This document shows positions 36,527-48,531 of a DNA stretch of 64,000 nucleotides, piece after piece; position 1 is the stretch's first letter; every line of letters begins with the position of its first letter. Both the position numbers and the translations under genes were made by a program. Source of the DNA: Narthecium ossifragum (lineage: Eukaryota; Streptophyta; Magnoliopsida; Dioscoreales; Nartheciaceae); assembly GCA_963920575.1 (NCBI GenBank), contig OY986965.1:12042290-12106289 (forward strand), read 5' to 3'. The notes beneath the pieces are model-generated. The model was given only the letters and a program-made list of their open reading frames with translations, made no database searches and was not told the DNA's origin.

Positions 36527-37115
36527 CAATCTAACTATGTCAATTGATGTCACTCTACTAAATTTAATTGCAGAGAACAATCTTTTTCATTAGGAGACAA
36601 GTCAAACTAACTCTCTATGTCAGTGTCTCAGCAAAGCCCACGTGACTGTCCCCCTTTTATTTAAGGGGGAATCGGCCAACCCCCCATAAGTAAAACTTAT
36701 GGGGGCAATAAAACATAGCAGACTGTTTTTGGGGTGAAAACCCCAGACAGCTTTTATTAAAATAACATGCTACAAAAGGTGAGAATGGATTCCAGCTATG
36801 AGATAGACAGAGATGGTTAAAAACTCCATACCTTCTTCGTCCATGGCGAGTACCCTCCGGATTTAATTCCCTTTACAGCGATAGCCTTTGAGCTATTTAT
36901 AGAGACTTTGAGCTCTCTGTTTGCTAATTAATTAGGATTGAGAAGACTAGTCTGCATTCCGTCCTATTGGGCAGAAGAATGACTCAAACATCCATACACT
37001 ATTCGTCCATCCTTCATAGACCAAGACTTTGCTGTACATATGTGTCACAATCCAAGTTGTTGTAAGATGAAGAATTTAAGCTGATAGATAGATAAGAGTG
37101 GTGCTTAAAATTTGC
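36527..37115 (-). other. unassigned region with promoter-like and hairpin features
   Basis: The minus strand has CTATAAATAG (about 36895-36904) and, some 55 bp on, an ATG in a good context (gccATGG, 36845) that opens only 24 codons. An AATAAAAG lies at about 36758-36765. Two near-perfect inverted repeats follow: ccccc/ggggg arms around 36651-36670 and cccccataagt/acttatggggg at 36682-36705. TATA followed by AATAAA is what an LTR would show, but I found no second copy, so the identity is open. Confidence 0.35.
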
Positions 37116-37770
37116 TGAATGGGGTTTTTCTCAATATCATGGGTTTTCTCTCAATGTAATAGATAAAGTTTTCTCTCAAGTGAATGGGTTTTTTCTCAAT
37201 ATCATGGGTTTTCTCTCAATGTAATAGATAGAGTTTTCTCTCAAGTGAATGGGTTTTTTCTCAATATCATGCGTTTTCTCTCAATGTAATAGATAGAGTT
37301 TTCTCTCAAATGAATGGGTTTTTTTCTCAATATCATGGGTTTTCTCTCAATGTAATAGATAGAGTTTTCTCCCAAGTGAATGGGTTTTTTCTCAATATCA
37401 TGGGTTTCCTCTCAATGTAATAGACGGAGTTTTCTCTCAACTGAATGGGTTTTCTCTCAATGTCATGGGTTTTCTCTCAATGTAATAGATAGAGTTTTCT
37501 CTCAACTGAATGGGTTTTCTCTCAATGTAATAGATAGAGTTTTCTCTCAAGTGAATGGGTTTTCTCTCAATGTCATGGGTTTTCTCTCAATGTAATAGAT
37601 AGAGTTTTCTCTCAACTGAATGAGTTTTCTCTCAATATCATGGGTTTTCTCTCAATGTAATAGATTGGGTTTTCTCTCAACTGAATGGGTTTTCTCTCAA
37701 TGTCATGGGTTTTCTCTCAATATAATAGATAGAGTTTTCTCTCAAGTGAATGGATTTTCTCTCAATGTCA
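37116..37770. repeat. 65-bp minisatellite
   Basis: About ten tandem units of 65-66 bp, each made of three related sub-units of about 20-25 bp sharing ttttctctcaa (variants caatatcatggg, caatgtaatagat, caagtgaatggg). The landmark agata recurs at 37161, 37226, 37291 and 37357. Frames that run through it are repeat artefacts. Confidence 0.9.
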
Positions 37771-38236
37771 TCAGCACTCAGCCAGCCGGTCTAACTAACC
37801 GGCTCTCCAATTCTATTTCTCCAATCTCCATAGTGGCTAACCGGCTAACCCGGTCAGCACGAAGCCTCCAATCTCCAGTCGGTCCTTGGCCTCCCCTCGC
37901 TGGGAAGTGGGAACCCATCGCCTCCAATCTCCATCGAACCCGGCGACCCACCCCGCACCCGATCCCCGCTGCCCACGGCGAGCTTACCCCATTCCGACCT
38001 CGCCTCGCCGCCGAACCGGACGACCTCCCTCTCCCTCGGAGCTCCGACGCCGTCCCGAGCTCGACCTCCAAGATCCTCATCGGAACCATGCCGTCACTGC
38101 CACGAACCACTTCATCCGACCCCGGCGAGCTCACCCCATTCCGACCTCGCCTCACCGCCGAACCGGACGACCTCCCTCTCCCTCGGAGCTCCGACGCCGT
38201 CCCCTAGGACAGCTTACTCGCGGAACAATATAACTA
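37771..38236. repeat. GC-rich segment with 147-bp in-phase duplication
   Basis: GC content rises sharply. A block of about 80 bp starting cggcgagct at 37977 is repeated 147 bp downstream (38124-38207) with few changes. 147 is a multiple of three, so a plus-strand frame (to 38207) carries the repeat GEL-TPFRPRL twice. I see no domain and do not call a gene. Confidence 0.55.
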
Positions 38237-38836
38237 ATAAATAAATGGGGGTTTTGGCTTAAAACACATGAAGTGGTTTTTTGAACCAATCTTCAACTTC
38301 AAGATCAGTTTGGTTACTACGGAGGTTTAGCCAATTATCCGTTTATTTAATTGCTCCAACCCCAATCTAAAAACCAATCTTCAACTTCAAGATCAGATCT
38401 GGGCTCAAACGGCGCTCAAGGCCGTCCTTCCTTAGCATCAACATCCCGGAGAGTCCACCGCTCTCCGTTGCCTCTTCTCTCACCCCCAAAGGAACGGAGA
38501 TCAGACGGGCAAGATCCGATCTGATGAGGTGCATCATGGTCAAACACCAGGGTTGGGGATGAACGCCTTGGCGTCGCCTAATCGGAGAATGAAGGTTGTG
38601 CCTTCTGCATCGCCGGGGAGCAGCACACCACTTGCAGCGGCCACTCCTGCCCCCCACAGACGCCGCCTCCTTCTCTACGAAGGTAGTGAGGATCCCTCCT
38701 CTCGGCATCGTGGTTGGCGATGCGCTCGGCTAAGAAGTCGAGTGCTCCAGCGAGAAGATCGGTGACTGAGGCGTAGTCGAGGAAGGTGGCGATTCGGTGC
38801 TCGTGACGAATCGGAGATCCACAACCCAATCGTTCG
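38237..38836. other. unassigned region with a 25-bp direct repeat
   Basis: The phrase aaccaatcttcaacttcaag occurs at about 38284 and 38371. The part from 38500 to 38836 is GC-rich with open frames on both strands. Removing LTR C joins 38836 to 41270 and leaves a short minus-strand frame open across the junction. Confidence 0.4.
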
Positions 38837-41264
38837 TGTGAGGGCCCGTCCCTCTGACCTGGCTCGACCGCGTGGGTCGAGAGCCGGTTTCCTGTTGGTT
38901 TGGTTCCGCGTCGGGCACGATCGGGCGATCGTGTGGCGGTTTGGACCCCGGAGGCATTTTGGTAAATATGCTCCTTGGTGGTCGGTTTCACACCCGCGTT
39001 CCTCACACTGACTTTGATTGATGTATGTGTTTGATTAGAATCTCTAGGGTGCGTTCGATCGGAAGATCGGAGCTCGATCGGGAAAGATCGAATCGGAAGG
39101 TTGAGATAGATTTGGAATTTCTATATAAGGCATGTCTCTTTCTTCTCTTTCCTTTCTCTTCTTCTCCTGTCGTTTTCTCCTCTCTCTCTCCTTCGACTGA
39201 GCTAGGGTTTGGAGACTTTGGGCTTCGGATCGCGGATCTTGCCGGCTTGACCAGCGGGACGCGTGGAGGTGCTACCCTACTTGCTCAAGTAGGTGTTTCT
39301 ACCTCGATCCTTGGATCGGGTTCTCATAGGATAGGATTATTGCTCTTTCGCTGTTGGAATACATGTTAGAATGCTATGTAACTCTTTGTGCATGTAGTAT
39401 GAAGGGTTTGAAGTATTCCTACCTTGCTTTTTCCGTATTCTAACGGTTGGTTTTCGTATTATCACCGTTTTGTCGGTTTTTTTCCATTTGGACCTAGATA
39501 GGAGATTTAACCGTCAAAAGTTGGATTTCTTCATTCCATTCGCTTCCTTATTGCTAAATAGACTTTCTAGCAAAATCTCATCTTGTTCCAACTTGATTTG
39601 ATACTTGAAATCCAAAGAAATGGATTTCCGGCACTGTTCTGATGAACTGTGCCAAGAGCTCGACGGTCGATCGGTGCATCGACCGTCACATGTTGTTTTA
39701 CACTTTCGGGGCCTGACGGTCGACCTTCGGATCGACCATCGCATCGACCGTTAGGCTCTGTCTGGATTTTGGCCTCCCACGGTCGATGGGTCGATCGACC
39801 ATGGGTTCTCTCTCTTTTTTTATCCCGCCTCACGGTCGACCGTCGGAGCGACCGTCGCATCGTCCGTGAGGCTCTGTCTCGTTTTAGGCTTCCCACGGTC
39901 GATGGGCCGATCGACCGTCGCCCAGGTGGTTTTCCTCGTTTTGGCGTCACGGTCGATCGCCGGATCGACCGTGACATCGTCCGTGGTCGGACGGTCGATC
40001 CTCGGATCGACCGTGACATCGTCCGCGGCCCTTTGGACTTGGTTTTCTGGCTTTTCTTGGATGGATTTGATTGGTGATTAGTATCTAAGCATGTTGGGGA
40101 GCATGTAGGTGGATTTGATGAGGTTTTCAAACGATTTCTACCGGGTTTGAGGGTCGACTCGAGTGATTCTCCCTTTTGGGCAAATCTATGGTTTCTTTGC
40201 ATTTAATACATTGTTGATGGTAGTTGAATGCTTAGTTATTTGCTTAGCCATTAGCTAGCTATGAGTGCTAACTAATGAGGAATTGTGGAACCTTAGCCTC
40301 TTGCCGGCGAGTGCCGAGGGCTATTGTATATCTGTTGAACTTATAACTGTTGACGTGGCATATAGAGACATCTAGGATAGATGTTTGCCTAGGCTCATGC
40401 ATTGTATGCATTAGAAGCATTTGAGGTTAGGCGGGCGATGGTTTGGGTCGCCGATCCGAGGCTCTCGGGTAGCTCGGATCTAGCCTTAGGACCGTGGACG
40501 GGTAGTCAGGAGTAGGGTATGACTGGGTGATCAAGTCTCATGTCTTTGAGGATTCACGCTAGTTGACTCTGATCAGTATTTGAGGTTTAGAGGTCGTGTT
40601 GTCTTCCAAAGCTAAGTGCTAAGGATGGGTGTTGATGTGTTCCCGATATGGTTCCCCAAGGCTTGGTACTCCAGCTTGGGTAAGGGTGATCTTGCATGTT
40701 ACTATTCCTTGGCCTCCTGATAACTTGTTCAGGAGAGAGGTTTCATGACAAGAGCCCTTGGGACATCAACTGGGTTATGGGACCCGTGGCATCCGTTAGA
40801 CTTAGGCTGGGAGACAACATTGTTGTTGTTTTCCTCCTTTCAGTGTGCCGTAGAGTAGAACCCTACTGAGCTTATCGCTCACTCCTACCCGGGCTGCGTT
40901 TGCAGGTGCAGGCAGCAGCTCTTCGTTAGTGGAGCCGACAGGATCGGCCTTGGGCGGCGCGAGTACATCCAGAGGCGCTTGAGGTTACTGGAGGATGATC
41001 TGTTGTACATTTTGATATATTATGTATATGTTGTAAACCTTTGAGGATTTTGGAATCATATATTATATCTGTCTCTTGGGAGTTTTGTATCGAATATGAA
41101 CTGTACAACTTGATGATGTATTATAATTGAATCTGTTTCGCCTCTGGAATACAATTGTTTAATTTATCCGTCTTTTCCGCTTTGTATCGCGCCGATTGAA
41201 GATGAATAGTGATAGGAACCCTCACGCCCCGTCTTGGATGGGTTTTCTGGGTCGGGGTGTAACA
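38837..41264 (+). mobile_element. solo LTR C (TGTGAGG group)
   Basis: 2,428 bp, TGTGAGGGCCCG to GGGTCGGGGTGTAACA, with a perfect TSD gttcg (38832-38836, 41265-41269). TATA-like ctatataagg at about 39120. A palindrome array spans 39663-40014 and the group motif ctacccgggctgcgtttgcagg is near 40890. No coding internal region, so a solo LTR. The minus-strand 211-residue frame over the array is a repeat artefact. Confidence 0.93.
39663..40014. repeat. 24-bp imperfect palindrome array in LTR C
   Basis: Seven units of exactly 24 bp, arms ACGGTCGA and TCGACCGT (or one-base variants) around an 8-bp centre, start at 39663, 39716, 39779, 39832, 39895, 39949 and 39991. The intervals are 53, 63, 53, 63, 54 and 42 bp. 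Confidence 0.88.
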
Positions 41265-41400
41265 GTTCGCATGAAACCCAAAACCCATTCGTCCAGGTAT
41301 GCCTTTGCCACTGACTAAATTCCCATTCTCCTTCCCGCCACCGATTAAATTCGGCATCAACAGAGAAAAAAAAACACCGATTCACGAAAAATAGATGTAC
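41265..41400 (-). other. probable copia leader next to the primer-binding site
   Basis: Sequence between LTR C and the copia primer-binding site. A short minus-strand frame here is unassigned. Confidence 0.35.
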
Positions 41401-41416
41401 TAGCTCTGATTAGCAA
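41401..41416 (-). promoter_or_regulatory. copia primer-binding site (decayed initiator-Met tRNA type)
   Basis: Directly after the LTR the minus strand reads TTGCTAATCAGAGC, one insertion and one change from the usual plant copia TTGGTATCAGAGC. Its position shows that the adjoining LTR is a 5' LTR. Confidence 0.6.
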
Positions 41417-41770
41417 TGTAGATCTTTGATTACTCTGTATGAATACAGAAAAGCCATGAAAACTTACTCGTTAGCTTTCGATCAACGGATCTTTCTATCT
41501 GTTTCACGTGATTCAGACGATCTTGTTACTAGAACAAGGATCAATAATTCACAGCCCAAATTCCTTCTTCCTTAGTTCTTCTCCACTGGATCTCTATCTA
41601 TTACTCTGTTTCTTTCTCTAGAAACTTGAACCCTTACAAAGTCCCCAAACGATTCTATTAGTGAGAAGTTTTAGTAACTGCAATTAACCGTTTGATTAAC
41701 TTAATGTGGGTTAGGCTCTTTAATTGGGTCTAGCCATCATTGGTGACCATAACCTATTTATAAACCAACA
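41417..41770 (-). mobile_element. copia 5' LTR
   Basis: 354 bp, about 95% identical by eye to 25990-26340 and in the same orientation, starting TGTTGGTTTATAAATAGG on the minus strand. A primer-binding site adjoins it on the internal side. I infer that it is the 5' end of the same copia element, pushed away by later insertions. The outer flanks (ccatc at 25985-25989, tcaaa at 41771-41775) do not match, so two different copies cannot be ruled out. Confidence 0.7.
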
Positions 41771-42457
41771 TCAAACACCAAGTGAGCAAACTAAAAAGAT
41801 AACCAGTTTCAAAAGAAACAAAAGCCAACAATTACCAATTGTCCAACGATCATATTCATCTGATTAAGAACCAAAAAGAAAAACAGAGCAATAGAAATGA
41901 AACTCCAAATCCCAGCAAGCACGATCTGAACTAAGAATTCCATCAGATCTGCCATTGATCAACAATCCAAAAACAGAGACCAAGAGATTGAAATCATAGC
42001 CCAACGGATGCTCCTAAAAACCAATACAAGAAAAGAGAGAGGGAAACGTGATCCAAAAGGAATCAAATAATCGTAGTAACCTGATCCAATTATGAACGAG
42101 AACAAAACGAATCAAATTAATGAAGTAAAGACTTAGGTGTGGGAAGGAGCCAAAGCAACCCAAACAAATCGATCACAAGAAATCCATCGGAGGAGAATGC
42201 GGTGAGAAGGAGAACACGACCAGGAAGAAAGAAATAGAGGAGGGCTGGTGAAGAACCACACCGCTAGCGGTGAAAATCGCGGCGGCGTCAAGCTCCTCTC
42301 TTCTCTTCGCGGCTGGCGGCTGGAGAAGAACGCAACGATGGAGATTTTGAAGCCCCCGTTAGGTTCGGGGTTAAAAAAGGAATAGCGTTAAGGGGATAGG
42401 AGTAAAAAAGCGGGGGATAAGAAATGATAAACTTAACCATTTTTGACGTTTAGTTAA
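41771..42457 (-). mobile_element. solo LTR F, middle part (inferred)
   Basis: Non-coding sequence between the copia 5' LTR and the PIF/Harbinger element. By position it must be part of LTR F if the nesting is right. The end near 42300-42440 is GC-rich then AT-rich. Assignment rests on the layout, not on alignment. Confidence 0.4.
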
Positions 42458-43550
42458 GGGCATGTTTGTTTCCCTGGAAACAGACCATTCCAGGCTGGAA
42501 TGGAATGAAATGGGCACTGGAATTATTTTCCAGCTGTTTGTTTCGTTGGAACCCACTCCATTCCATTCCAAGATGCTTTCCAAGATTCTTTTTTCCAGCC
42601 TTTGTTTTCGGCTCAAAAAGAGCCGGAAACGATTTCCAGCAGTCGCTAGACTCATATTTCCATCGGTCGTGAGTCTCGCGACCTATCGTCACTCCCCCCC
42701 CCCCCCGCCGATATCTCCCAATCCTCTCTCTCGCGACACCTAGGGTTTCTGCCGCCCACCCAAATCCGCCAAGTGTTCGTGAGATCTAGCGCCTCTCCTC
42801 CGACCCATCCCCTCTCCTCCACTTCATCGTGGCCTCTAGGGTTTTCGGCGACCCTTTCGATGTCTCTGAAGTGACTCATCTTCCCCTCCACGAACGCGAC
42901 TTCTTCCTCGTGGCCAGATCTCCTCTGGGATCTTCAGATCTAAAGTGACGGCTTGGGTTTACGGCCGTGAGGTGCTTCCCAAACCTCGGATCAACGGATC
43001 TAGGTCACGGCCTAGGGTTTCCGCCGCCTACCCAAATCCTCCAATCTTTCGGATCTACACCGGAAACGTTTTCCGAAAGAGGTGACTTCGGATCCCCTTT
43101 GTCCTCTTTCCCTGATCCCCTTTATTCTCTTTTTTCTTCATTTTTTTCCCAGATTTTGAATGGTTTTGGAGATTTGGGTTTTCCACTTCGTATTGCCATG
43201 ATTGATCCCCTTTCTTCTCTTCGTAGATACCGGATCTACATCGTATGAGCTGATCCCCATAGTTGTGGTTTTTTTTTTCTTTTCCATTCATTTTTTTCGC
43301 AGATTTCGACTGGTTTGACATATTTGGGTTTTCCGGTTCGTATTCCCGCGACTGATCCCCTTTCTTTTCTTGGTAGATCTCGGTTCTACATTGTATGTCC
43401 TGATCCCCATAGTTGTGATTTTTTGTTCTTTTCCATTCATTTATTTTTCCCAGATTTTGACTGGTGTTGTATAGTTGGGTTTTCCAGTTCAAATTCCCGC
43501 GACTGATCCCCATAGTTGTCTGATTTTATCTTATTTCAGTTGAGGTCTGT

Positions 43551-44460
43551 GATATGTTGCCCTTGTTGTTAGTTGCTGTCTTTTGGTATGATTTCAGTTC
43601 TACATTGTATGATCTGATCCTCATAGTTGTGCCTTTTTTCTGGTTTCCCTGCATTTATTTTTCCCAGATCTTATCTGGTATTGCATATGTGAGCTTCCCA
43701 CTTCGTATTGCGACTGATCCCCTATTTCATTGCTCTACATTTCGGTTTTCAATTGAGGTCTTCGTATTCCCATATTGCAGCTGAGGATTTTGTCTGATTT
43801 TATCTTATTTCAGTTGAGGTCTGTGATATGTTGCCCTTGTTGTTAGTTGCTGTCTTTTGGTATGATTTCAGTTCTACATTGTATGATCTGATCCCCATAG
43901 TTGTGCCTTTTTTCTGGTTTCCCTACATTTATTTTTCCCAGATCTCATCTGGTATTGCATATGTGAGCTTCCCACTTCGTATTGCGACTGATCCCCTAGT
44001 TCATTGCTCTACATTTCGGTTTTCAATTGAGGTCTTCGTATTCCCATATTACAGCAGAGGATTCTGTTTGATTTTATCTTATTTCAGTTGAGGTCTGTGA
44101 TATATCGCCCTTGTTGTTAGTTGTTGTCTTTTGGTATGATTTCAGTTCTACATTGTATGATCTGATCCCCATAGTTGTGCCTTTTTTCTGGTTTCCCTGC
44201 ATTTAATTTTCCCAGATCTCATCTGGTATTGCATATGTGAGCTTCCCACTTCGTATTGCGACTGATCCCCTAGTTCATTGCTCTACATTTCGGTTTTCAA
44301 TTGAGGTCTTCGTATTCCCATATTGCAGCTGAGGATTTTGTCTGATTTTATCTTATTTTAGTTGAGGTCTGTGATATGTTGCCCTTGTTGTTAGTTGATG
44401 TCTTTTGGTATGATTTCAGTTGAGGTCTGTGATATGTTGCTGTTTTTAGTTTAGGTCTCC
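43551..44460. repeat. 274-bp tandem repeat in the Harbinger left arm
   Basis: The landmark gatatgttgccc (or variant) starts at 43551, 43825, 44099 and 44373: three full units of exactly 274 bp plus a partial fourth. Shorter related units lie upstream, with gactgatcccc and cagatttt phrases at 43190-43510. The repeated frames of about 76-87 codons are artefacts. Confidence 0.9.
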
Positions 44461-44469
44461 TAGCATGAG

Positions 44470-46890
44470 TGTCGTGCCCCGACCCGCAGGACCCAGACCG
44501 GGCCGGGACACGAGGGAAAAAACCAACATCTACTAGCCTCCACTGGCGGAAACAATTGAGACGAAAGCCCAGCTGGCGGAAACAGCTGGCCACAGGCACA
44601 AGACGGAAGCGAAGAACTAAACAACATCTATTAACACTTATTACAAAACAGTAATAAAAGAGTTAAACAGAGATTAGTACAACAAGCTACAAGGGATCAA
44701 CAGTCCCCAAAAAGAAGCTACACCACCCACCGGGGTCTCCGCAAACGCACAAACGAACCCATCCTGACCCTCAGACATGGTCAGGATCCGGCACGCTACC
44801 ACGAGACTGCCGACGGGGAAGCACCGGAGGAGAACGGGGACCCGCACCTGCAACACACAGTCCAGGTAGGAATGAGCAACAGCTCAGCAGGGTCCTACTC
44901 TACCACTCTCGCTAAGAAGGCAAACCCAACGAACCAACCCTGAAGCCAAGTACTGAGGCTTGTCAAGGATCCCATAAATCCCGTCAATAACCCGAAGGAT
45001 TCCTGTCCCAAGTACGCCCCTCCGACAACCACTGCTCAGGGGTGGACAACTCCGACAATCCCTGACACAGGGTGGACATGACGCTACTTGTAGGACATCC
45101 TCCTCCAAGCGGGATCTCCACACTTGGCGGAACGATCGAGGATAAGACTACCACCTCTCAGTACTCCAAGCCACAGAGCCAACAGGACCCCTAACTCCTG
45201 ACCCAAGACTAAGTCTAGCCAGGGCGTCCATCGATCCCATCGATGTTTCCCTCCCCAAGGTTTCCTGTCCACTTACGTCCCTTCGATGGCCACTGCTCGA
45301 GGACTGGACTACCTCCGACGGTCCTTGACACAGGGTGGGCCAGACGATACCTGTAGGACACCCTTACGGGGGTAACGGCATCCCACGCTTAGTCTTAGAT
45401 CACCGAAGCCCACGGGTCAAACCCACCCAGTCAAACCTAGCATGTCTAATGCACAGGAAGCAGGGCAGGATATAAATAGGGAAAGCAGTAACAGGTAACA
45501 CAACAATGGCACACCTTTGGCCCATTTATTCTAAGCACTCCCGAGGATCATGACTTCCTTCGGTTCACCATAAAGCGATAAAAGGGCATAACCCATGGCC
45601 CAGCTATACTAAGCATTCCCGAGGGTTCATTACTCCCTCGGTTAACCACAAAGCAGTAAACATTCAAGTATGATGTAAAACATGAAAGCCCCAAGGGCAA
45701 AACCGTCAAAACCCACTTACATGCGAAGCCCCGCGGGCAAAACCCTTGAAAACCCTCGCTGCGACTAAAGGATCGATCCTTTCCGAAGGAAGGATCGATC
45801 ACTTAAGTAACAGTGAGCTTTTCTCACTGCCGAGACAAAGGTGATCGATCCTTCCTCCCAGGAAGATCGATCTTTCTCGAGACAGAGGGCGCCCTTCCAG
45901 TCGCACCAAGGAAGATCGATCTTTCCTCCCAGGAAGATCGATCTTTCTCGGGATGAAGGGTAACCATGCTAACCTAGGCCCCATGATCGATCTCCTCCCA
46001 TAAGAAGATCGATCATGCGCTGGGCGCAACAAGCCAACACAAGAGGACCGATCCTTCCTCCCAGGAGGATCGATCCTGATGGGTTCCGGCGTACTTCCGG
46101 CCGGGAAAACCGCCGGAAGATACAACCAAACCTCACCAAACTTGGTGGGCTGGTAGATCTAAGCACCACGAAGCTACTCAAGGCTTCAAAACCGGGAAAC
46201 AACAACTCCACAAGGAGATCTAACGAGAAACAAAACCGAATTTAAACCCTCAAAGCAAGCCGGAGTTTTGAGGAAGAACCCTACCTCTTCAACGCAACTT
46301 CGATCCCCAAGGTCTAGCTAAGGATCTTCCTCACGCCGTCACGGTTCCAACGAGCCTTCAAGCTCCAAGAACGGTGGCCGAAGGAGGGAGAACGGACGGG
46401 GAAAAGGGGCGGCCGGAACAGGGGAAGCAGAGCTCTCGCGGGGAAGAAGAAGGAAGAAGAAGGAAAGAGCAGGGGAAGGGGGCGGGGTAAGGCCGGGGAA
46501 AGCCGGCGAAGCCGGGGGAAAGGCGAAGGAGGGTAGCAAAAGTCTCCCCTCCCCTGACAGGGGAAGCGACGGCCATCGCCATGGCCGTCCTTCGAAAGCT
46601 ACCGCCAATGACTTCCAGGCACAAGTAGGATCGATCCTCCTCGACCAAAGGATCGATCCTCCTCGACCAAAGGATCGATCCTCTCTGCCCAGAAAGGCCA
46701 ACCTGGGCTGGAAAACGGGCCCAAGCCCAGAACTTCGAAACTAGGTTCCACCTAACCTTTCTAACAAACACAAGCACCAAACAAGGTCTGTGTGTGCACA
46801 CCCAGTGTGAAACGACCGCCAAGGCGCAATTTCCCAAATTGTCCTTGGGGTAAACAACCAGCCACAGAGATGGAGGGATGGGTCCTCACA
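44470..46890 (-). mobile_element. solo LTR D (TGTGAGG group)
   Basis: On the plus strand TGTCGTGCCCCGACCC to GGGTCCTCACA, the reverse of the LTR group, with a perfect TSD atgag (44465-44469, 46891-46895). 2,421 bp. Contains the paired GATCGATC array and the group motif near 44825. No coding internal region. Open frames near 46339-46837 are GC-rich read-through and rejected. Confidence 0.93.
45771..46680. repeat. paired GATCGATC palindrome array in LTR D
   Basis: Pairs at 45771/45793, 45843/45865, 45914/45936, 45985/46007 and 46046/46068 (first member of the last pair degenerate), each exactly 22 bp apart and starting 72, 71, 71 and 61 bp apart: the spacing of LTRs A and B read in reverse. 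A ladder of three sites 22 bp apart follows at 46629, 46651 and 46673. Confidence 0.9.
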
Positions 46891-46895
46891 ATGAG

Positions 46896-47274
46896 ATCTT
46901 CTAATGTGATTTTGTCTGGCTGTTATCCTTTTTCCTGTGTATTATATGCTGTTGGATTGCTATAAATTGCTATTACATGCTATTGTTGAAACATCAATAC
47001 TGATCTTCTTAATTGCTGCGTATTACATGCTATTGTTGAAACATCAATAGTGATCTTGTTCATTTCTGCCTATTACATGCTTTAAGACTGTGTTCGTGAC
47101 TTGGATGCTTTTTTAACAGCAACACCTATTACTGTCTATTATATATCCACATGAAATGTCAAAAAAACGTCTCTCTCTCTCCTATACCTACTCTTCGTGT
47201 TTTGGAGTGTTGATTATGTCAAACGCTAAGTGTAGCTATTATCGTTCGTGTTTTGGCATTTTGCATTGTTATAG
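46896..47274 (+). other. Harbinger non-coding region 5' of the transposase
   Basis: Contains a short tandem duplication (attacatgctattgttgaaa at about 46970 and 47024). No gene. Confidence 0.5.
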
Positions 47275-47472
47275 ATGGACAATGGTGACGAACAGTATCA
47301 AAGGCTAGCGGTATTATGGGTTGTCTACGCAGTTATAGTCTCGATCGTGCACCGCTATTATCTAGAATCAGGCACCCGTGTCGTGGCAATACCGCGGGAG
47401 TCTCGTGATGAGGCACGGAGACGTCGTATGGCTAGGATCCGAATGCCTGGGTCAGATTATTGTGTCGCCTAA
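47275..47472 (+). pseudogene. possible N-terminal segment of the Harbinger transposase
   Basis: Frame MDNGDEQYQRLAVLWVVYAV with a basic end (RDEARRRRMARIRMPGSD), closed by a TAA seven bases before the main transposase frame. PIF/Harbinger transposases usually have about 50-100 residues before the conserved MDVDALDELACL-type segment, so this may be the original N-terminus cut off by a stop. Confidence 0.45.
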
Positions 47473-47478
47473 ATCTAC

Positions 47479-48531
47479 ATGGATGTAGACGCACTAGACG
47501 AATTGGCATGTCTTATGAGACAGCGTAATCTACTTACGGATACTGATCAGATTAAGATCGAAAAACAACTGTGTATCTTTCTACACATTGTCGGTCACAA
47601 CACAAAAGATCGTGTTATGCGGGCAAAATTTCTTCTATCGGGTGAGACAATTAGCCGCTATTTCAACGCGGTCTTGAAGGCGATATGCGGTATTCATGAC
47701 CTGTACATGCAGCAAGCAGGGCCGAACACACCCCCCGAAATCCTAGGAAGCCCTTCATACTACCCTTACTTTAAGGTACACCAACATGCATTGACACTGA
47801 TTTTTAAAATTCACCTCCATTTGCACACGTTACGATGACATTCTTCCTTGTCACACATGTAGAACTGCATCGGCCTTATAGACGGTACGCACATAGATGC
47901 CACCGTTCCAGCGGACATAGCAATACAGTTTCGAGGGCGGAAAGGAGTGTCACAGAATGTGCTGGCCGCTTGTACACCCAACCTTCGAATCACCTACGTA
48001 CTTGCCGGATGGGAGGGTTCAGCCAACGATTACACCGTCCTAAAGGACGCTATTTCGCGCCCACCAGATAGTAGGTTAAAGACAATCGAAGGTATATGTT
48101 TTTGTGCACCGGTGGATTAAGACCTGATGAAATAACTCCTACGTCGCGCATTGACACTGCGTTCAAACTTTCACCTTATAGGCAAGTACTATCTTGTGGA
48201 CGCGGGTTACCCCACGAGCTCCGGTTTCATTGCTCCGTATAGGGGTGTGAGATATCACTTGAAAGAGTTCTCGCCGAGCAATGGCCCAAATGACAAGTAT
48301 GAACTGTTCAATCTTCGTCACTCGTCTCTTAGATCTAAAATTGAACGAGCTTTTGGCATGCTCAAGAACCGGTTCAAGATCATTGCATCACATCCATTTT
48401 TCCCTTTTAAGACGCAAGTTGCAATTGTGCACGCATGTTGCATCATTCACAACTTCATTTTGAGTGTGGATCCAGCTGACCCATTAATGGATGTCGATGT
48501 ACCCCTGGATGACGAACCGGGGAATACCTAA
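47479..48531 (+). CDS. PIF/Harbinger transposase (DDE_Tnp_4 type)
   Basis: Three exons: 47479-47775, 47863-48091 and 48182-48531, with GT-AG introns (G/GTACAC...TGTAG; G/GTATAT...TATAG) that keep the frame. Exon 1 has the helix-turn-helix-like lead (LSGETISRYFNAVLKAI). The catalytic core carries all three acidic residues in family context: LIDGTHIDATVP, YYLVDAGYP and KIERAFGMLKNRF. It ends with CCIIHNFI and a stop at 48529. From MDVDALDEL on I see no stop or frameshift, so the catalytic part may still be functional. The enzyme excises the element together with the Myb-like partner encoded downstream. The start is uncertain because an upstream stop separates a likely N-terminal segment. Confidence 0.82.

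Noticed and set aside
36527..37115. An integrated pararetrovirus or viral promoter, suggested by TATA, AATAAA and a short ORF in one strand
   Set aside because: No viral movement, coat or reverse transcriptase frame adjoins it. The signals are short, common and equally expected of an LTR or a plant promoter.
37116..37770. CRISPR-like array (regular repeat with spacers)
   Set aside because: The units are continuous tandem repeats with no unique spacers, in a plant genome.
39567..40202. 211-residue minus-strand frame and its plus-strand counterpart in LTR C
   Set aside because: Both arise from the palindrome array; the peptide is a repeat of RSIRRSTV-type residues, and LTR E does not keep the frame.
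46339..46837. 120- and 159-residue minus-strand frames in LTR D
   Set aside because: GC-rich read-through within an LTR; not kept in the sister LTRs.
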